Shown here: in pieces, positions 24,600 to 35,870 of the stretch | Position numbering within the stretch: the first letter of the stretch is position 1 | Layout of the letters: each line of letters starts with the position of its first letter | Origin: Alisma plantago-aquatica | Taxonomy: Eukaryota > Streptophyta > Magnoliopsida > Alismatales > Alismataceae | Length of the DNA: 64,000 nt | NCBI GenBank assembly: GCA_963693085.1 | Contig: OY856410.1 | Coordinates: forward strand, 1,334,053,804-1,334,117,803 | Direction of reading: 5' to 3' | Program-made: the position numbers and the translations under genes | Notes under the pieces: generated by a model | The model's input: only the letters and a program-made list of their open reading frames with translations | The model's database searches: none | What the model was told of the DNA's origin: nothing

Positions 24600-26701
24600 G
24601 AGATGTGCCCCAATGTAGCATGAGATGATGGGTGCACCGGGGTCTTTTCTTTTTCGGGGAATGATGTGTTGGAGAATGGAAATCACTTGCTCAGTGAGCT
24701 TGATCTTCTTAGGCGTCCTCCCTATTGTCTTTCTTTTGAAGGTGCATAATTCTTTAAGAAACTTTGCATAGGACGGAATTTGCTTGACTGCATCTATAAG
24801 AGGTACATTGATTTTCACTTGCTTGAAGATCTCCAAAATATCTTCCGCATGCTTCTTCTTTTTCTTTGCAGCAGAAGGCTCCTCAAGTGCATCACGATAT
24901 GGAGGGAGTTGGGACCCCAATCGATCCAAATCAACAGTATCATCCACTGGTATCACAAGAATCATAGTATCACGACTCGGTATCATAGTATCACTGCAAG
25001 GTGTCATGGTATCAACACTGCCTCTTATCACAGTATCATCAATCTGCATCTCAGTGTCACCCTGCTTAGCCTCAGTGTCATCTCTGCCAACAACTGTACC
25101 ATGAGGCCTCTCCAAAGTCCTACCACTCCTCAATATAATCACTGCCTTCACATGCTCATGGGTGGTAGGAGAGGGAGCTTGTGGAGGTGGTTGTGTCTGT
25201 TGGGGTGGTGGAGGCCTTTGGTGAGGGGAGTTGGGGTTTTGAAGAATGAATTGGGTTTGCGGTTGTTGTTGTGGTGGGGTGGTATTGTGGAGGTGGTTGT
25301 TGGTAGGTGTGAGGTGGAGGTGGAGCATATTGATAATTGAGTAGCGCTTGAGGAGGTTGGGGAGCATAGGGGTTTGGTGGGGCTTGGTAAGATGGTGGAA
25401 CATAAGCACTCAAAGTGTTCCCTAGAAAAGTCCCATCATTGTTCGGATTTGGCATTGGTTGAGATGGAAGTCTGCCTTCTTCTCTTCTAGCCAAAGAGAG
25501 AGAAATCTGATCCAACCTCTGCTCAAGACGGTTAATAGACTGCCCATGTGCATTGACATCCTTTTTTACTTCATCTAGGCTTCTTAGCCTTCCTAGTACC
25601 TCGTCCTCAAACTTGGAGCTGTAGCGTGGCTTTTGCTGCCCCTGTCCTTGTCCATCCTCATTCTGTTGTTTCCAAGAGAAGTTTGGGTGGTTCCTCCACT
25701 CGGGAGTGTAGGAGTTGGACATTGGGCCCTGGTTGTTGCGGCCACCAAAGGAATGTAAATCGTTGAATTCCTCGTCTACAGTGTCAACATCCATTGTGGG
25801 TTGTCTAGAAGAGCCACCCACTTGATTCTTCATCATCCGCATCATATCAGCCATCATTTTCATCATATCGGGGTCGGTGGCATTGCGTGCGGGAGCCACG
25901 GAGGAAGGTGGAGGAGTGTATTTCCGGCCGCAATGCCCCCCTTTAGTGGAAGCTCGGTGGCGAGAGAGACAGCGGCCATGATTCCTCGGGCGACTTTGCC
26001 ATGAACGTGCCCCCGCAAGAAGAATCAACGTTGTTTTGGCTTTGCTCCTCAAGCCCGGTGTAGAAGGCCTGAACAAGCTGCCAAAGAGGAACCTCATGAT
26101 GAGGGCAGTCACGAAGCAACTTCTGGAACCTCTCCCACGCCTCATGGAAGGGCTCGTTCTCTTTCTGGGCGAACGACGTGATGCACCTTCTCATATAAGA
26201 TAACTTGGTGATGGGGAAGAACTTCTTGAGAAACTCATTCTTCACCTCATTCCGAGTGACCAACTCTGGCCTCGAAACGTACCACTCCTTGGCTTTCTCC
26301 TTGAGGGAGAAAGGAAAGAGTGTCCTCCTGATTGAGTTGTCGGTGGCGGCTGGCGTACGGAAGGTAGAGCATGTTTCAAGGAACGCATCTATGTGGTGGT
26401 AGGGATTCTCGTTCTCCATACCGAAGTATGTGGGGAGAAGTCCCAAGAGTGCTGGTGGGATGGAGAACTGTTGACCGGGCATTTGGTCAACCAGCGTGGT
26501 GATGGGGGAGTTGTAGTTCCCCGGCGTGAAGTACTCATGAAGCGGGCGATGTAGCGGTGGATGTGGCTGAGCATCTGCATCTTGGTTGTTCTCGGCCATC
26601 TCGGCCTCTCGATGTAGGTTGCGGCGAGCTTGACGCCTTCTTCTCCCAATCTCGGGGCCGTAAACCACCAAGTCAGTGCAAGTAGAATGCGTGCTACACA
26701 T
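24600..26701 (-). pseudogene. Athila-type gag (two frameshifts, 3' truncated)
   Basis: The gag polyprotein forms the virus-like particle. The first frame (26701-25943) carries the retrotransposon gag capsid domain: PYHHIDAFLETCSTF, RRTLFPFSLKEKAKEWY, EFLKKFFP, EAWERFQKLLRDCPHH and FYTGLEEQSQ. A shift near 25970 leads to the second frame (26145-25156) with WRNHPNFSWK and coiled-coil-like and proline-rich parts. A second shift near 25200 leads to 25409-24573 with VIILRSGRTLE and SYAKFLKELC, and it ends just inside the protease at CYIGAHL. RT and integrase are absent. The start at 26701 follows the PBS by about 150 bp. It is better preserved than the Athila-like pol at 13-18 kb and is a different copy. 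Confidence 0.9.
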
Positions 26702-26851
26702 GCACAGCTGTCACCTGCGCAAGTCACAAACAAACAAAAAGGAGCCAAGTTAGCGAACCAATATACAAGAGTAACACAGAATAAATAATAGCAATGGTGA
26801 GGGCAAAAGGAAAGGCTAAGCTACACTATCTAACAAGGCCGAGCGCATCTA

Positions 26852-26869
26852 TCCCCGGCAACGGCACCA
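26852..26869 (-). other. Athila primer binding site (tRNA-Asp type)
   Basis: On the minus strand TGGTGCCGTTGCCGGGGA differs by one base from the TGGCGCCGTTGCCGGGGA site of Athila and related elements. It is preceded by the typical CACCAAG word. Confidence 0.85.
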
Positions 26870-28321
26870 GAAAGCTTGGTGCGTCCCCGCTAGTGGTGCT
26901 TTTACACCCCACGAGGTCGGAGCGCACGGGATGTGGGATCTTACGCTTTCAAAATTTATAGACCTACACTAACTACCTACGTCTACTAAGACACTACGCC
27001 CGCAAGCGCACGGGGTCGTGTCGTAGTATAGGAAGGTGGTAAGTATAGGGTCGGTCCATGGAGATAGAGGGGGCACTAGAGTTAGACGGGGTAAGCTATG
27101 TTCCTATTGTGGAGAGTAAGGTTTTTAGGGTTTAAAGGTTGGTTGATTGTTGATTAAGCTAAGTGAGCAAGTAGGAAATGCAATATGAAACTAAGTTATC
27201 AAAAAGCTAAATTAGCAATCTAAGTCAACAAGCTATCTAAGCAAGAGCAAGAACAAACTACACTAGACTAAGCAAGCAACTAGCAATTGAGAGCCTAAGT
27301 TAACCACTAATCAAGATCAAAGACCTAAATTAACACTTATCTAGAAAAACTAGGCAATTAACTAATCTAACTAAAGCAAGCGAACTACACTAGCATTAAC
27401 AAGCAAACAGAACAATTAAGGTTTTAAGCAATTAGATGAAGGAGGTGAACAAGGTGGGTGCTATGAGGATACACCCTATGCTACTAGTTGGAGAACTAGG
27501 GCTAGGTGTAATTCTCATAGGACTTACCAAGTCTAGGTCTCTAGGATAAGTGGTATTAGTCAATTGAGGACCAAGGGTAAGTATGGGAGTAGAGATGAGG
27601 ATATTTGACCTCATGCCACTAGCCACCTCGGCCTTTAGGAAATCCTAGGCAATTGCACTAATCACACTTATACTAGTCACTTAGAACTCACATTTGCATG
27701 TAGGAAGAAGGTGATTATGTAGGAAGATATGGGGCTAGCTAGGGATCCGAATTAAGGACCTAGGAGCCAATCCTATGATAGCTACATAGAAACCAAAACA
27801 TCCTAGAGGCAAATATCTTCAAGCACCACAAGGCAAGCAATTAATGTAATTAAACCACAATCACATGCACAAGCAATGGGAAATGAGATACAAGCAAAGG
27901 CAATCATCATAGAAGTGAAATATGTTTATTATAAATTATATTCCCCCAACATGGTATCAAAGTCACATTTTTGCCCCAAACAGCCCTCCCAAGGGGGGCT
28001 TAGCTATACATGATCAAAATAGAAACAAAGGAGAAGGGAAAGAGAGTAGGAAACGCCATGGATGCTTGATGAAGCTTGACTTCTTCACCTCCTTGCTTCC
28101 AGCCACGATCTTCCTCCTCCAATGGTACCCAAGAGCATGGAAATGGTGGAATGGATGGATAGAAACCTAGAGAAACTAGGTTTCTATGGTGGAAATGAGT
28201 GGAAAGTGGGTGGAAATGGGATTAAATGCAAGGAAGTAGGTGGATGGGAGTAATGAAGGCAAGGGAGAAGTTGGGTTGCGGCTAGGAAGTCCTCTCCCCT
28301 GAGCCCTAGAAGCAACTAGTG

Positions 28322-28329
28322 TTTATATA
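28322..28329 (-). promoter_or_regulatory. TATA box of Athila-type LTR
   Basis: The minus strand reads CCTATATAAAC. It lies about 65 bp downstream of the CCACGGTCGTGG array in the direction of gag transcription. Confidence 0.7.
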
Positions 28330-28394
28330 GGAGCTAGGGCTGAGTGGGGGTAAAATAGGAAAAGCAGTGAAAAGTTGTGTAGGGTAGGTGGTCA

Positions 28395-28889
28395 CCATGG
28401 TCGTGGTGGGTGTGCCACGGCCGTGGTGAGGGTAGTGGGGAACGACCGTGGGGGGTGAAAACGGTCATGGTGTGAAGGAAGTGGTGAGATGGTGGTGGCC
28501 ACGGTCGTGGTGGGTAACATGCACCACGGCTGTGTTGGGTAAACATAGTCGTTTTGAAGGAGTTGGAGGTGACCGTGGGGAGGGGCCACGGGCGTCTTGA
28601 TCGTCTTTGGCCACGGTCGTGGTGACTTGGCCACGGTTATGGCGTTCCGGGCAAATTCCTTGTTGGCAACTGACTTCTTGCAATTAATTCCCACGACCGT
28701 GGCAGGGTGCCACAGCCGTGTTCTCTTCTCCTGACCACGACCGTGTTGATGGCCACGGTCGTGGTGTCTGCACTGGCCACGGTCGTGGCTGGGTGGCCAC
28801 GGTCGTGGGTCTCGGTGGAATTTCCCTGTTGCAACCTGTTGGAACTTGGCAATAAACCCACGACCATGGCATTGTGGCCACGACCGTGG
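28395..28889 (-). repeat. CCACGGTCGTGG array in Athila U3
   Basis: About 18 copies of a 12-bp near-palindrome (CCACGGTCGTGG or its complement CCACGACCGTGG) start at 28395, 28415, 28440, 28459, 28499, 28524, 28586, 28611, 28631, 28691, 28710, 28735, 28753, 28777, 28797, 28858 and 28878. Steps between neighbours alternate around 18-20 and 24-25 bp. Sequence between copies is not conserved. Position upstream of the TATA box suggests enhancer sites. Confidence 0.85.
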
Positions 28890-29218
28890 TGAGGCTTGAT
28901 TTCTTGATTTCGCTTCTAACTTTGTCATTTTCGGATGTCTTTGCTTGGGGATGATTCTTGGCCACTGGAGGTAGGTTGAGGGATACTTTGGGGCCTTCTT
29001 TGGGTCCCTCCTTGAGTGGGGGAACCCTAGAACTCCTTCTCTCTCTCTCTCTTTCATCTAAGCATGGTCCAAGTACCTGAAAAATAGTGCAAAGAACATC
29101 CATAAGCATATTTGCAATGATAATCATATTGGGGAGAATAACACGTAATTCTAATACATTTGAATGTGATAAAAGTACAAAATGACACAAGATACAGCCC
29201 TAGAATAGGGTTGGATCA

Positions 29219-29552
29219 AATAACAATCTTGACGTTGGAGTAGCAAAATAGTAAACTTGAAAACAACAAAGTGATATCTTTTTAATAACTCAATTGTGAT
29301 ATAGAATTATAGTACATATTGATCAATCTACATTAATAGTTAGATCAAATTACCAAATTGGGGTAACACCTCAAGAGAGTATGGCATGGAACATGTTTTA
29401 AATCTTTTGTGATTGGAAGATAAACAAAGGACTCATTGTCGAATTCAATATTTAGATAAGAAAAACAAGAGTAAGTCAAATAAAAAAATATTGAATGCAT
29501 TTTTTTCTACATATTTATGTTTTGAGGAGGGAACCTTTTAAGGAGGAGAGGT
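29219..29552 (+). mobile_element. 3' end of a Ty3 internal region with polypurine tract
   Basis: TTTTGAGGAGGGAACCTTTT followed by AAGGAGGAGAGGT (29540-29552) has the Ty3 pol-end and PPT pattern. Upstream sequence shows no readable pol. Confidence 0.6.
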
Positions 29553-31232
29553 TGTAATGACCTGATTTCATCTGAACCATCTAATTAGGGTTTACTTGGA
29601 TGATTGCAATCTCAGCTAGAGTGATCATGGTTTAAGTTTGATTAATAATGAGAGTCAAGATGTTTTAAATTTAATAAGAAACTCTAAGAATGCTTTTATT
29701 TTGAATAATTAGAGTTTGAGAAGTGTGGACGCTATTCAGCCAAAATTAGGATTTCTGTAGTATATGAACACAAAAATTGATAAAGACAATGATGTAGTAA
29801 ATTATTTTTGTATTTTTTTAGGTAACTTGGATTTATTTTAAATTTGGATATAATTTGTATAACTCAATTATGCGTGTTAGTGAAAATTTTCATAATATTT
29901 TGATGCACTTTTGAATATGTTGGTCGGTTGAATTGCAATTTGAACGACCGTGATACAAACTGCAATATAGCAGTGTAATGTTTGGTTTTAAATTATTTAC
30001 TGGTAAGTCTGTATGACCTAAATTTTTTAGTGAAGCTATGAAACTTTATTTTAGACAACAACTTCATAATTTTTGAAGGAGGTTTTGACTGATTCAGATA
30101 ACGGTTTCAATAAATGTTTTATGATAGAAACTTCAGTTGAGATAAAAGAAAATGTAAAGTAGGGCTAATTTGCAATTATCCCAAACACCTGAATTGCTAT
30201 ACATGAGTAACCTAATACACTAGTAGGTTCCATATTTTGTGATTCATTTTAGGGAAATGAAATCCTAAAGAGATATGAGAAATTAGGGTTCAAGTGAGAA
30301 AGGAAGTGGAGATGTTGATCTAGGGTTTTATCTTCCGAGGAGTGTTGAAAGCAAGTAAGATAGATTTTCATGGTGAATCTTCTCTTTCATGTCTAGATTT
30401 CCTCCCTCCTTTGATTTGATTCAATATGGTATCAAATCACCCTCTTTTCTCAATCTTTCTCTGCAATTTTCTATTTCTAGGGTTTCTGAGTTAGGAGGAA
30501 GAACAAAATGGTGGATTACTTTAAGTTTTATAGGGACTCAATGAGATCAGATATTGAGCTATGTTTTTAGGTGTTTCACACCTTAGGTAAGTGGGTAGTT
30601 CTATATAATAATATATTTCACTAAAATGGCTTGAATTCACTAAAATCTTCAATTCTTTCTATATGCAACAATAAACCCTAAATTTACCTTATAGTTCTAG
30701 CTTTTACAAGACGATTTTTTTAAAAATATTTCCTGATGTGATGAATTCGGATAATGAAATCATACTAGAAGTGGATGAAAATCATATATAATAGAATTCT
30801 TTAAGTTATTTCAGAAATTAGAAGAATATTCTAAAACCTAGGATTTCCAATTAAATCTGCATTTTCAATATATAGGTAAGTAAAGAACATTGTCGATCTG
30901 AATCTTATTATATATTATTCAATTGCTTTATCTAAATGTTTGGTATTTATACATTAAATAATATCTAGGGATTCAATTGGAGTTATTAATGTTTTCTTGA
31001 TATCTCAGTAAAGAGCGTGAAACCTTAGAAGAGTGAAAAATTGGGAGTATTGTGAACTGATAGAATGAAAGTCGGTAAAAATGATCCATTTGAAGGTTTT
31101 AATTTTATTTAATTGGTTTATTCCCAATTCATCATATTTTAGTGAATGGTATGGAAAACCTAATCTAGTTTCATTCTACTGTTTCATATACATGTTTAGT
31201 TGTATGTGAACTAGTAGAATTAGCACATCTAC
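29553..31232 (+). mobile_element. Ty3 LTR, start defined, end uncertain
   Basis: It starts TGTAATGACCTG right after the polypurine tract. The interior is AT-rich and non-coding. Its end is not visible before another LTR-like start at 31233, so it may be truncated or continue beyond that insertion. Confidence 0.55.
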
Positions 31233-33471
31233 TGTAACAACCTTGGTTTTTCTTTCTCCTCTGACTATGCATATAATGACTCATAATGTACTCACTTCAT
31301 TCAATGACCCACCTCATCATCAGGTTAATGTTTTGGAATGACATGTTGGTCAATTGATGAGTGTTGATGGCTAAATTGCAATTTCGAACTCGATTGTGCA
31401 ATGTTGAGTGCTTAACTAACTTTGAGGATGGAATTGAATTTTTGAGATTACTAAACATCATGATCATGATCTAAATCCTTTTCATTTAGAAGGAGAATGA
31501 AAAATGTGATCCAATGGTGAATATTTTGCCCAAATCTGATACTCGAGGAGAAAGTTATGGCAATTTGAAATCTGCTCCCTTTCTAGCCTTTGTATTGCCC
31601 TTTTTTCTCTTGTTTTCTCCTTCCTGGGCCTCGGCCCCGTGTTTTTGCTCTTAGGACTGGCCCATGCGTGCCCAAATAGCCTTTCTCACAGTGCACCCAG
31701 GGACATTGATCAACGGTTGTGAATCGTCCTCGCAATCCAAGGGTTGATGGTCATCTTCAACCTTGGAACAGTGCACACTAGTGCCCTATGGCACGACCCC
31801 CTTTGGCGAGTGGCGCTACGGGGCCGCCCAAGTCAAATGAAGAGAACAAAAGTTGTCCTTGACCTCGCACGACCTTACCTCTACCTCTAATCTATAGTTA
31901 TGGGCCTTTGGAGGGGCATGGGTACCCCTCTAACCATGGTCGGCCGCCATGGTTACGACCATTGGTGGTTTGGGTCGTGCACCCCTTGTCTAGTCTTCCT
32001 TTTAAGCCCCTTAGATTCACGAGACCTCACTCTTTGATTTCCCCCATTCATTCATGCCCCAATTCCATTCCCTTGTGGCTCATCCCTGACCACGCCGGCA
32101 TGCCCCCTCCGCCGCCGCGGCGCTCTGCTTGGCTCGTGAGGGCGCGACACAGCAAGGTGACGCACGATCAGCCGTTGGATCGAGCTGCAGCGGGCTGATC
32201 GTGTAAGTCCTCCCTCAGTCTCCCTTGACCGCTCTTCACCGCTAGAAGCAAGTCCCTGGACGATTTGCGGTCCCTAGCTGCCGCATGGGTTGCCAGCCTC
32301 CAAGTGGTCCAGCCCAGTACCAGGCGCAACGACGCGCAATGGGGTAAATGATCCCTCCATCTTTTGTACATTATATGCCTAATCTTGTAAAATTCGTATA
32401 AAATGATTCCTTGGTCAAAATGAGAGATGTTATATATGAATTTTGATCTACTCAACGAGATCTAACCAATGCACCTTGTTTCAGATCCTAATTTGTTTCG
32501 TATCTCCTGTTATGTTGAAAATGGCAACAAATGGATCTCTTTTACATGTTTAATGGTGATTTATGCTCAACCATGGTCATATGATGCACCCACTTGCTCT
32601 TGATGCTACTAATAAGTAACATATCATGTATTGTGGTCTTTGACTCGAATCCTATCATTCTTTGTCCTATTAATGACTCTTATTCATGAAATGGACCATG
32701 TAATATGTAACATGTGAACTTTAATGCCAATGATCATTAATTAGGTGCTCAACTTGATTATATGCACTCCAAATCACAATGTTCGATCTAGATCATTAAC
32801 TTTTCATACTTGATGTACTAAGATTCTAAATGTTATGTATTTAACTCTTTTGCAACTTGATGTTATGAAAAGTGCCATTAATATGATATTTATGGACTTA
32901 TCTTGTTGGATCCTTAATATATGTGCAAATGGGTCAATAATGAGAAAAACTCTATATGAACCCTCAATGTCAGTAACTTTGTGCATTATAACTTGAAGTA
33001 CCATGTGACACACTCTTGTTCACTATTATTACTCAGTGACCTAAACATACATTGAAATGTGACCTAATGTGCATGTTGATATATTTGATATCTAACCTTA
33101 TAAATCTCATCCTAATGGTCACACATGATATTATGCATCAAATCAGTAAATTGTTGATATTTATGCCACTAAATCAAGCTTGATCTCTCATGTACTCTAA
33201 TGTTGACTATCTTGCATGAAAATGATCCAATATGACTAGTTTGACAATGTTGATACTTAAGTTGCTTAATCTTGCTCGAAACTCATGTTGGCTCTATTAA
33301 GATCATGAAAACCTAAGTCTAAAATCCCTAATCTGGTAGTGATGTGTCACTCTAAGTTCTAAATGAATGAATGATGTACTATGTTGCTTGATAATGATAA
33401 TGCATGATCTAGTTTGGGATATTGAAGTCAATGTTAAAGGAAATGAGTACCTAGACGTAAGTGACACATTC

Positions 33472-33760
33472 TGTAACGTCCCAGAATTTGAGACCTCGGA
33501 TATAATGATCTTATAGGGAATGATTGGACTACCCATATCACCAAGGTGCACCTCCTTTTCAGGAAGCCCATCACTAAGAACTCCTTAGTTAAGCGTGTTT
33601 GGCTTGGAGTAGTACTAGGTGAGTGACCAGTCGGGAAGTTGATCCCGACTTGCGCGTGAGTGTGGACAAAGCGCCTTGTTAAGGCTAGTGGTGGTCTGTG
33701 GGGCCAGTCATCATTCCTGAAACTCTACTAGAGCCTTAGGCAGTGGGCCCGAGCGTTACA
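33472..33760 (+). repeat. Cassandra 5' LTR (289 bp)
   Basis: It runs from TGTAACGTCC to GCGTTACA and matches 34015-34309 along its full length apart from a 4-bp indel near 33530 and point changes. Confidence 0.93.
33567..33653 (+). ncRNA. 5S rRNA-derived segment in Cassandra 5' LTR
   Basis: CCCATCACTAAGAACTCC, AGTTAAGCGTGTTTGG, GAGTAGTACTAGG and GAGTGACC follow the order of plant 5S rRNA, covering the internal RNA polymerase III control elements (A box, intermediate element, C box). It is retrotransposon-borne and not a ribosomal gene. Confidence 0.9.
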
Positions 33761-33762
33761 AA

Positions 33763-33775
33763 TGTTATCAGAGCC
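33763..33775 (+). other. Cassandra primer binding site
   Basis: TGTTATCAGAGCC is one base from the tRNA-Met site TGGTATCAGAGCC and lies 2 bp after the LTR. Confidence 0.85.
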
Positions 33776-34003
33776 ATAACCCCTTTAGTAGGTGGGGCCC
33801 ACATGGGAATGTGACATGCCAGTCTTGAGCCGCACGGTCCAGGCATGTAAGAAAAGGGTTGTCCATGGTTGATGTAGCCACCCTTGCGTTGGTATTCTGT
33901 GGTCGGGAGTTGGGTATCCATGGGCCATTCTGGGTCTACACTGAAATGGGGCGATGTTATGAGGCATTATAGTTGAGCCTTGATGAGGACGTCAAGAGTC
34001 TAA

Positions 34004-34014
34004 TTAGGGGAGAT
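34004..34014 (+). other. Cassandra polypurine tract
   Basis: TTAGGGGAGAT lies directly before the second LTR. Confidence 0.8.
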
Positions 34015-34309
34015 TGTAACGTCCCAGAATTTGAGGCCTCAGATATAATGATCTTATAAGGAATGATTGATTGGACTACCTATATCACCAAGGTGCACCT
34101 CCTTTTCAGGAACCCCATCACTAAGAACTCCATAGTTAAGCGTGATTTGCTTGGAGTAGTACTAAGATGAGTGACCAGTCGAGAAGTTGATCATGGCTTG
34201 CACGTAAGTGTGGACAAAGTGCCTTGTTAAGTCTAGTGGTAGTCTGTGGGGCCAATCGTCATTCTTGAAACTCTACTATAGCCTTGGACAGTGGGCCCAT
34301 GTGTTTACA
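34015..34309 (+). repeat. Cassandra 3' LTR (295 bp)
   Basis: It runs from TGTAACGTCC to GTGTTTACA and carries a second 5S-like segment at 34114-34202 (AGTTAAGCGTGATTTGC, GAGTAGTACTAAGATGAG). Confidence 0.93.
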
Positions 34310-35491
34310 CATTCAACCCCCATGATAGTAATTAATTAGACCTAAGCTTGCTGATATTAATCTAGTCACCCTCGCTTGTAATGTCAGGATCTCTTTGATG
34401 GACTATTTTCAAAGATCTAATCATGTTGTATAAAGTTAGTTTGCTCGTATCAAGGTACACTTTATCCTCATATTGGCCAGACTAGTAGTATTGAAATTGC
34501 ATGTATGTATGTAGTATAAATGCTTGGCTATATACACTTGTTTAAGCTAATATTCCCTATGACTATCATGTTTTGGTCTTGATTACATATGTTGAAAAAA
34601 CTTGAAAACATAATGATAGATATCCATTATACAACCTTGTGTACCTACCTGTATTCTCTGGGTAAGGGCATAGGACTGGGTGTCCTACTTGAGTTGTCAT
34701 GATAGGGCAAACCATTTTGATATAAGGGTTAGCTCTTGACAATGGCCTTGAGGTCCCTTACGAATAGGGTTAACTTTAGACGTTTAGTCTTGTAGTCCCT
34801 CACATTGAAATAGGGTAGCTTATCTTGAGCTCCCTCACGGACCCCTTCTTTTGAGAAGCTAGTCAAAGGCCTTATGATATTGTTGGTATAATAGAAATGA
34901 ACACAAAACACACTTGCATGTTAATAAGAGAGTCTTTAATAATATTGTTGCTTCATTCTTGTTATCTACTTTATGCTTTTTCCAAGCAATGTATGTTCTT
35001 AAACCTACGATTTTGTATTTTTGTCAGCGTACTCAACACAATTGTGCTTATGTGTACCCATTTTATGATATTAGGTAACAGATACACTATGAATCTCTAA
35101 TGATGATCAATGCTTCTGCACTCATGATAATCTACTTGTACTCTGGTGATGTATAATGACATGCAAATGGAATACACATAGTTGATATATGGGACCTAAG
35201 ATCTTGTTTTTTTATGGTTTCTTGTCGCATACCTTAGTTGTTGGTTGTGGTTTTATTCATGCATATGTTATGTGATCTATCCTATGGACAAACGCTCGGG
35301 TCCTCTTTCCTTTGGCTTTCTAGCCATTACGAGTGAGGATTTAGGTAACAAACAGTTCCATGACATCTACCAATTAAAGTTTATGATGTAGTAAATTCTT
35401 ATATGCAAGTCATGCTATATGTGATCACTGAAAATGAAACCCTATGAATAGGGTATTTAGTAAATCAAGTATTTTTGTTTCAATGTTTTTT

Positions 35492-35580
35492 CATTCATCC
35501 TGCCACTAGGGTTGGAACTCATGACCTCTAGGTCTTACAACACCACTTTTACCACTAGGGTGCCACTTCATTGGCATTTA
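35492..35580 (-). mobile_element. Short tRNA-derived SINE with target-site duplication
   Basis: An 89-bp insert is bounded by perfect 14-bp direct repeats TTTCAATGTTTTTT (35478-35491 and 35581-35594). On the minus strand it reads CCTAGTGGTAAAAGTGG, like a tRNA A box, and then GAGGTCATGAGTTCCAACC, like a B box, about 30 bp apart. It ends GGATGAATG before an A-rich duplication. The internal pol III promoter plus a long duplication is the pattern of a LINE-mobilised SINE. Confidence 0.8.
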
Positions 35581-35811
35581 TTTCAATGTTTTTTAGTATG
35601 ATAAGTGAAGTAGCATAGTAGCTCAGTTTATTGTATAGATTATAGAAAAACTATGAAAAGAACGTAATACAAGGTTAAGTTAAGAAATATTGACCAGATG
35701 GTTGCACAGTAAAACTAAAGAACAAAGTAGACATTAGATGCCCTGAACACTGTAGATTTCCCCATAGAGGTCTACACCGTAGTAGAGGAATTGACATATT
35801 GACTAGCAGAG

Positions 35812-35870
35812 TCCAAGATGTGGTAGCTAGAGCATACCATACAGGGTTTGAATCCTAGAGGGGGAGGACT
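35812..35870 (+). other. tRNA-like A/B-box segment, possible SINE fragment
   Basis: TGGTAGCTAGAGCA (A-box-like) and GGGTTTGAATCCT (B-box-like) lie about 30 bp apart. No acceptor stem or flanking duplication was found, so a tRNA gene is unlikely and a decayed SINE head is possible. Confidence 0.35.

Larger units (their letters stand above)
26880..29218 (-). mobile_element. Athila-type 5' LTR, minus strand (~2.3 kb)
   Basis: The region between the PBS and a candidate start TGATCCAACCC (minus strand, 29218) has LTR character: a minus-strand TATA box at 28322, a motif array just upstream of it, and a long AT-rich transcribed part rich in CTAAGC and AACTA words. The 29218 border is a guess from the TG dinucleotide and the change of sequence character. 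No second copy exists in the window to prove it. Confidence 0.6.
33472..34309 (+). mobile_element. Complete Cassandra TRIM retrotransposon
   Basis: Two LTRs (33472-33760 and 34015-34309) flank a 254-bp non-coding interior with a PBS and a purine tract. The whole unit is bounded by the 5-bp duplication CATTC at 33467-33471 and 34310-34314. Both LTRs start TGTAACGTCCCAGAATTTGA and contain a 5S rRNA-like segment, the hallmark of Cassandra. Such terminal-repeat retrotransposons in miniature encode nothing and depend on other elements for movement. The LTRs differ at roughly 25-30 sites by eye, many C-T or G-A, so the insertion is not recent. Confidence 0.95.

Noticed and set aside
27953..27966. 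A second copia PBS (TGGTATCAAAGTC)
   Set aside because: It is preceded by CCCCAACA, but it lies inside the presumed Athila LTR and no copia LTR sequence or partner was seen upstream.
28392..29057. A 221-codon minus-strand protein rich in Pro, Arg and His
   Set aside because: The frame is kept open by the CCACGGTCGTGG array, which has no stops in this reading. Overlapping long frames in other phases show the same effect.
30427..30439. A copia PBS (TGGTATCAAATC)
   Set aside because: The preceding TTGATTCAATA resembles a copia LTR end, but I found no second LTR, PPT or copia protein nearby.
31908..32198. A 96-codon plus-strand gene
   Set aside because: It lies in GC-richer LTR-like sequence with no recognisable domain and overlaps an equally long frame on the other strand.
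33567..33653. A 5S rRNA gene
   Set aside because: Only the central promoter-bearing part of 5S is present. It occurs twice in matching LTRs with PBS, PPT and a 5-bp duplication, so it belongs to a Cassandra element.
35812..35870. A tRNA gene
   Set aside because: A- and B-box-like words are present, but acceptor and anticodon stems do not form by eye.
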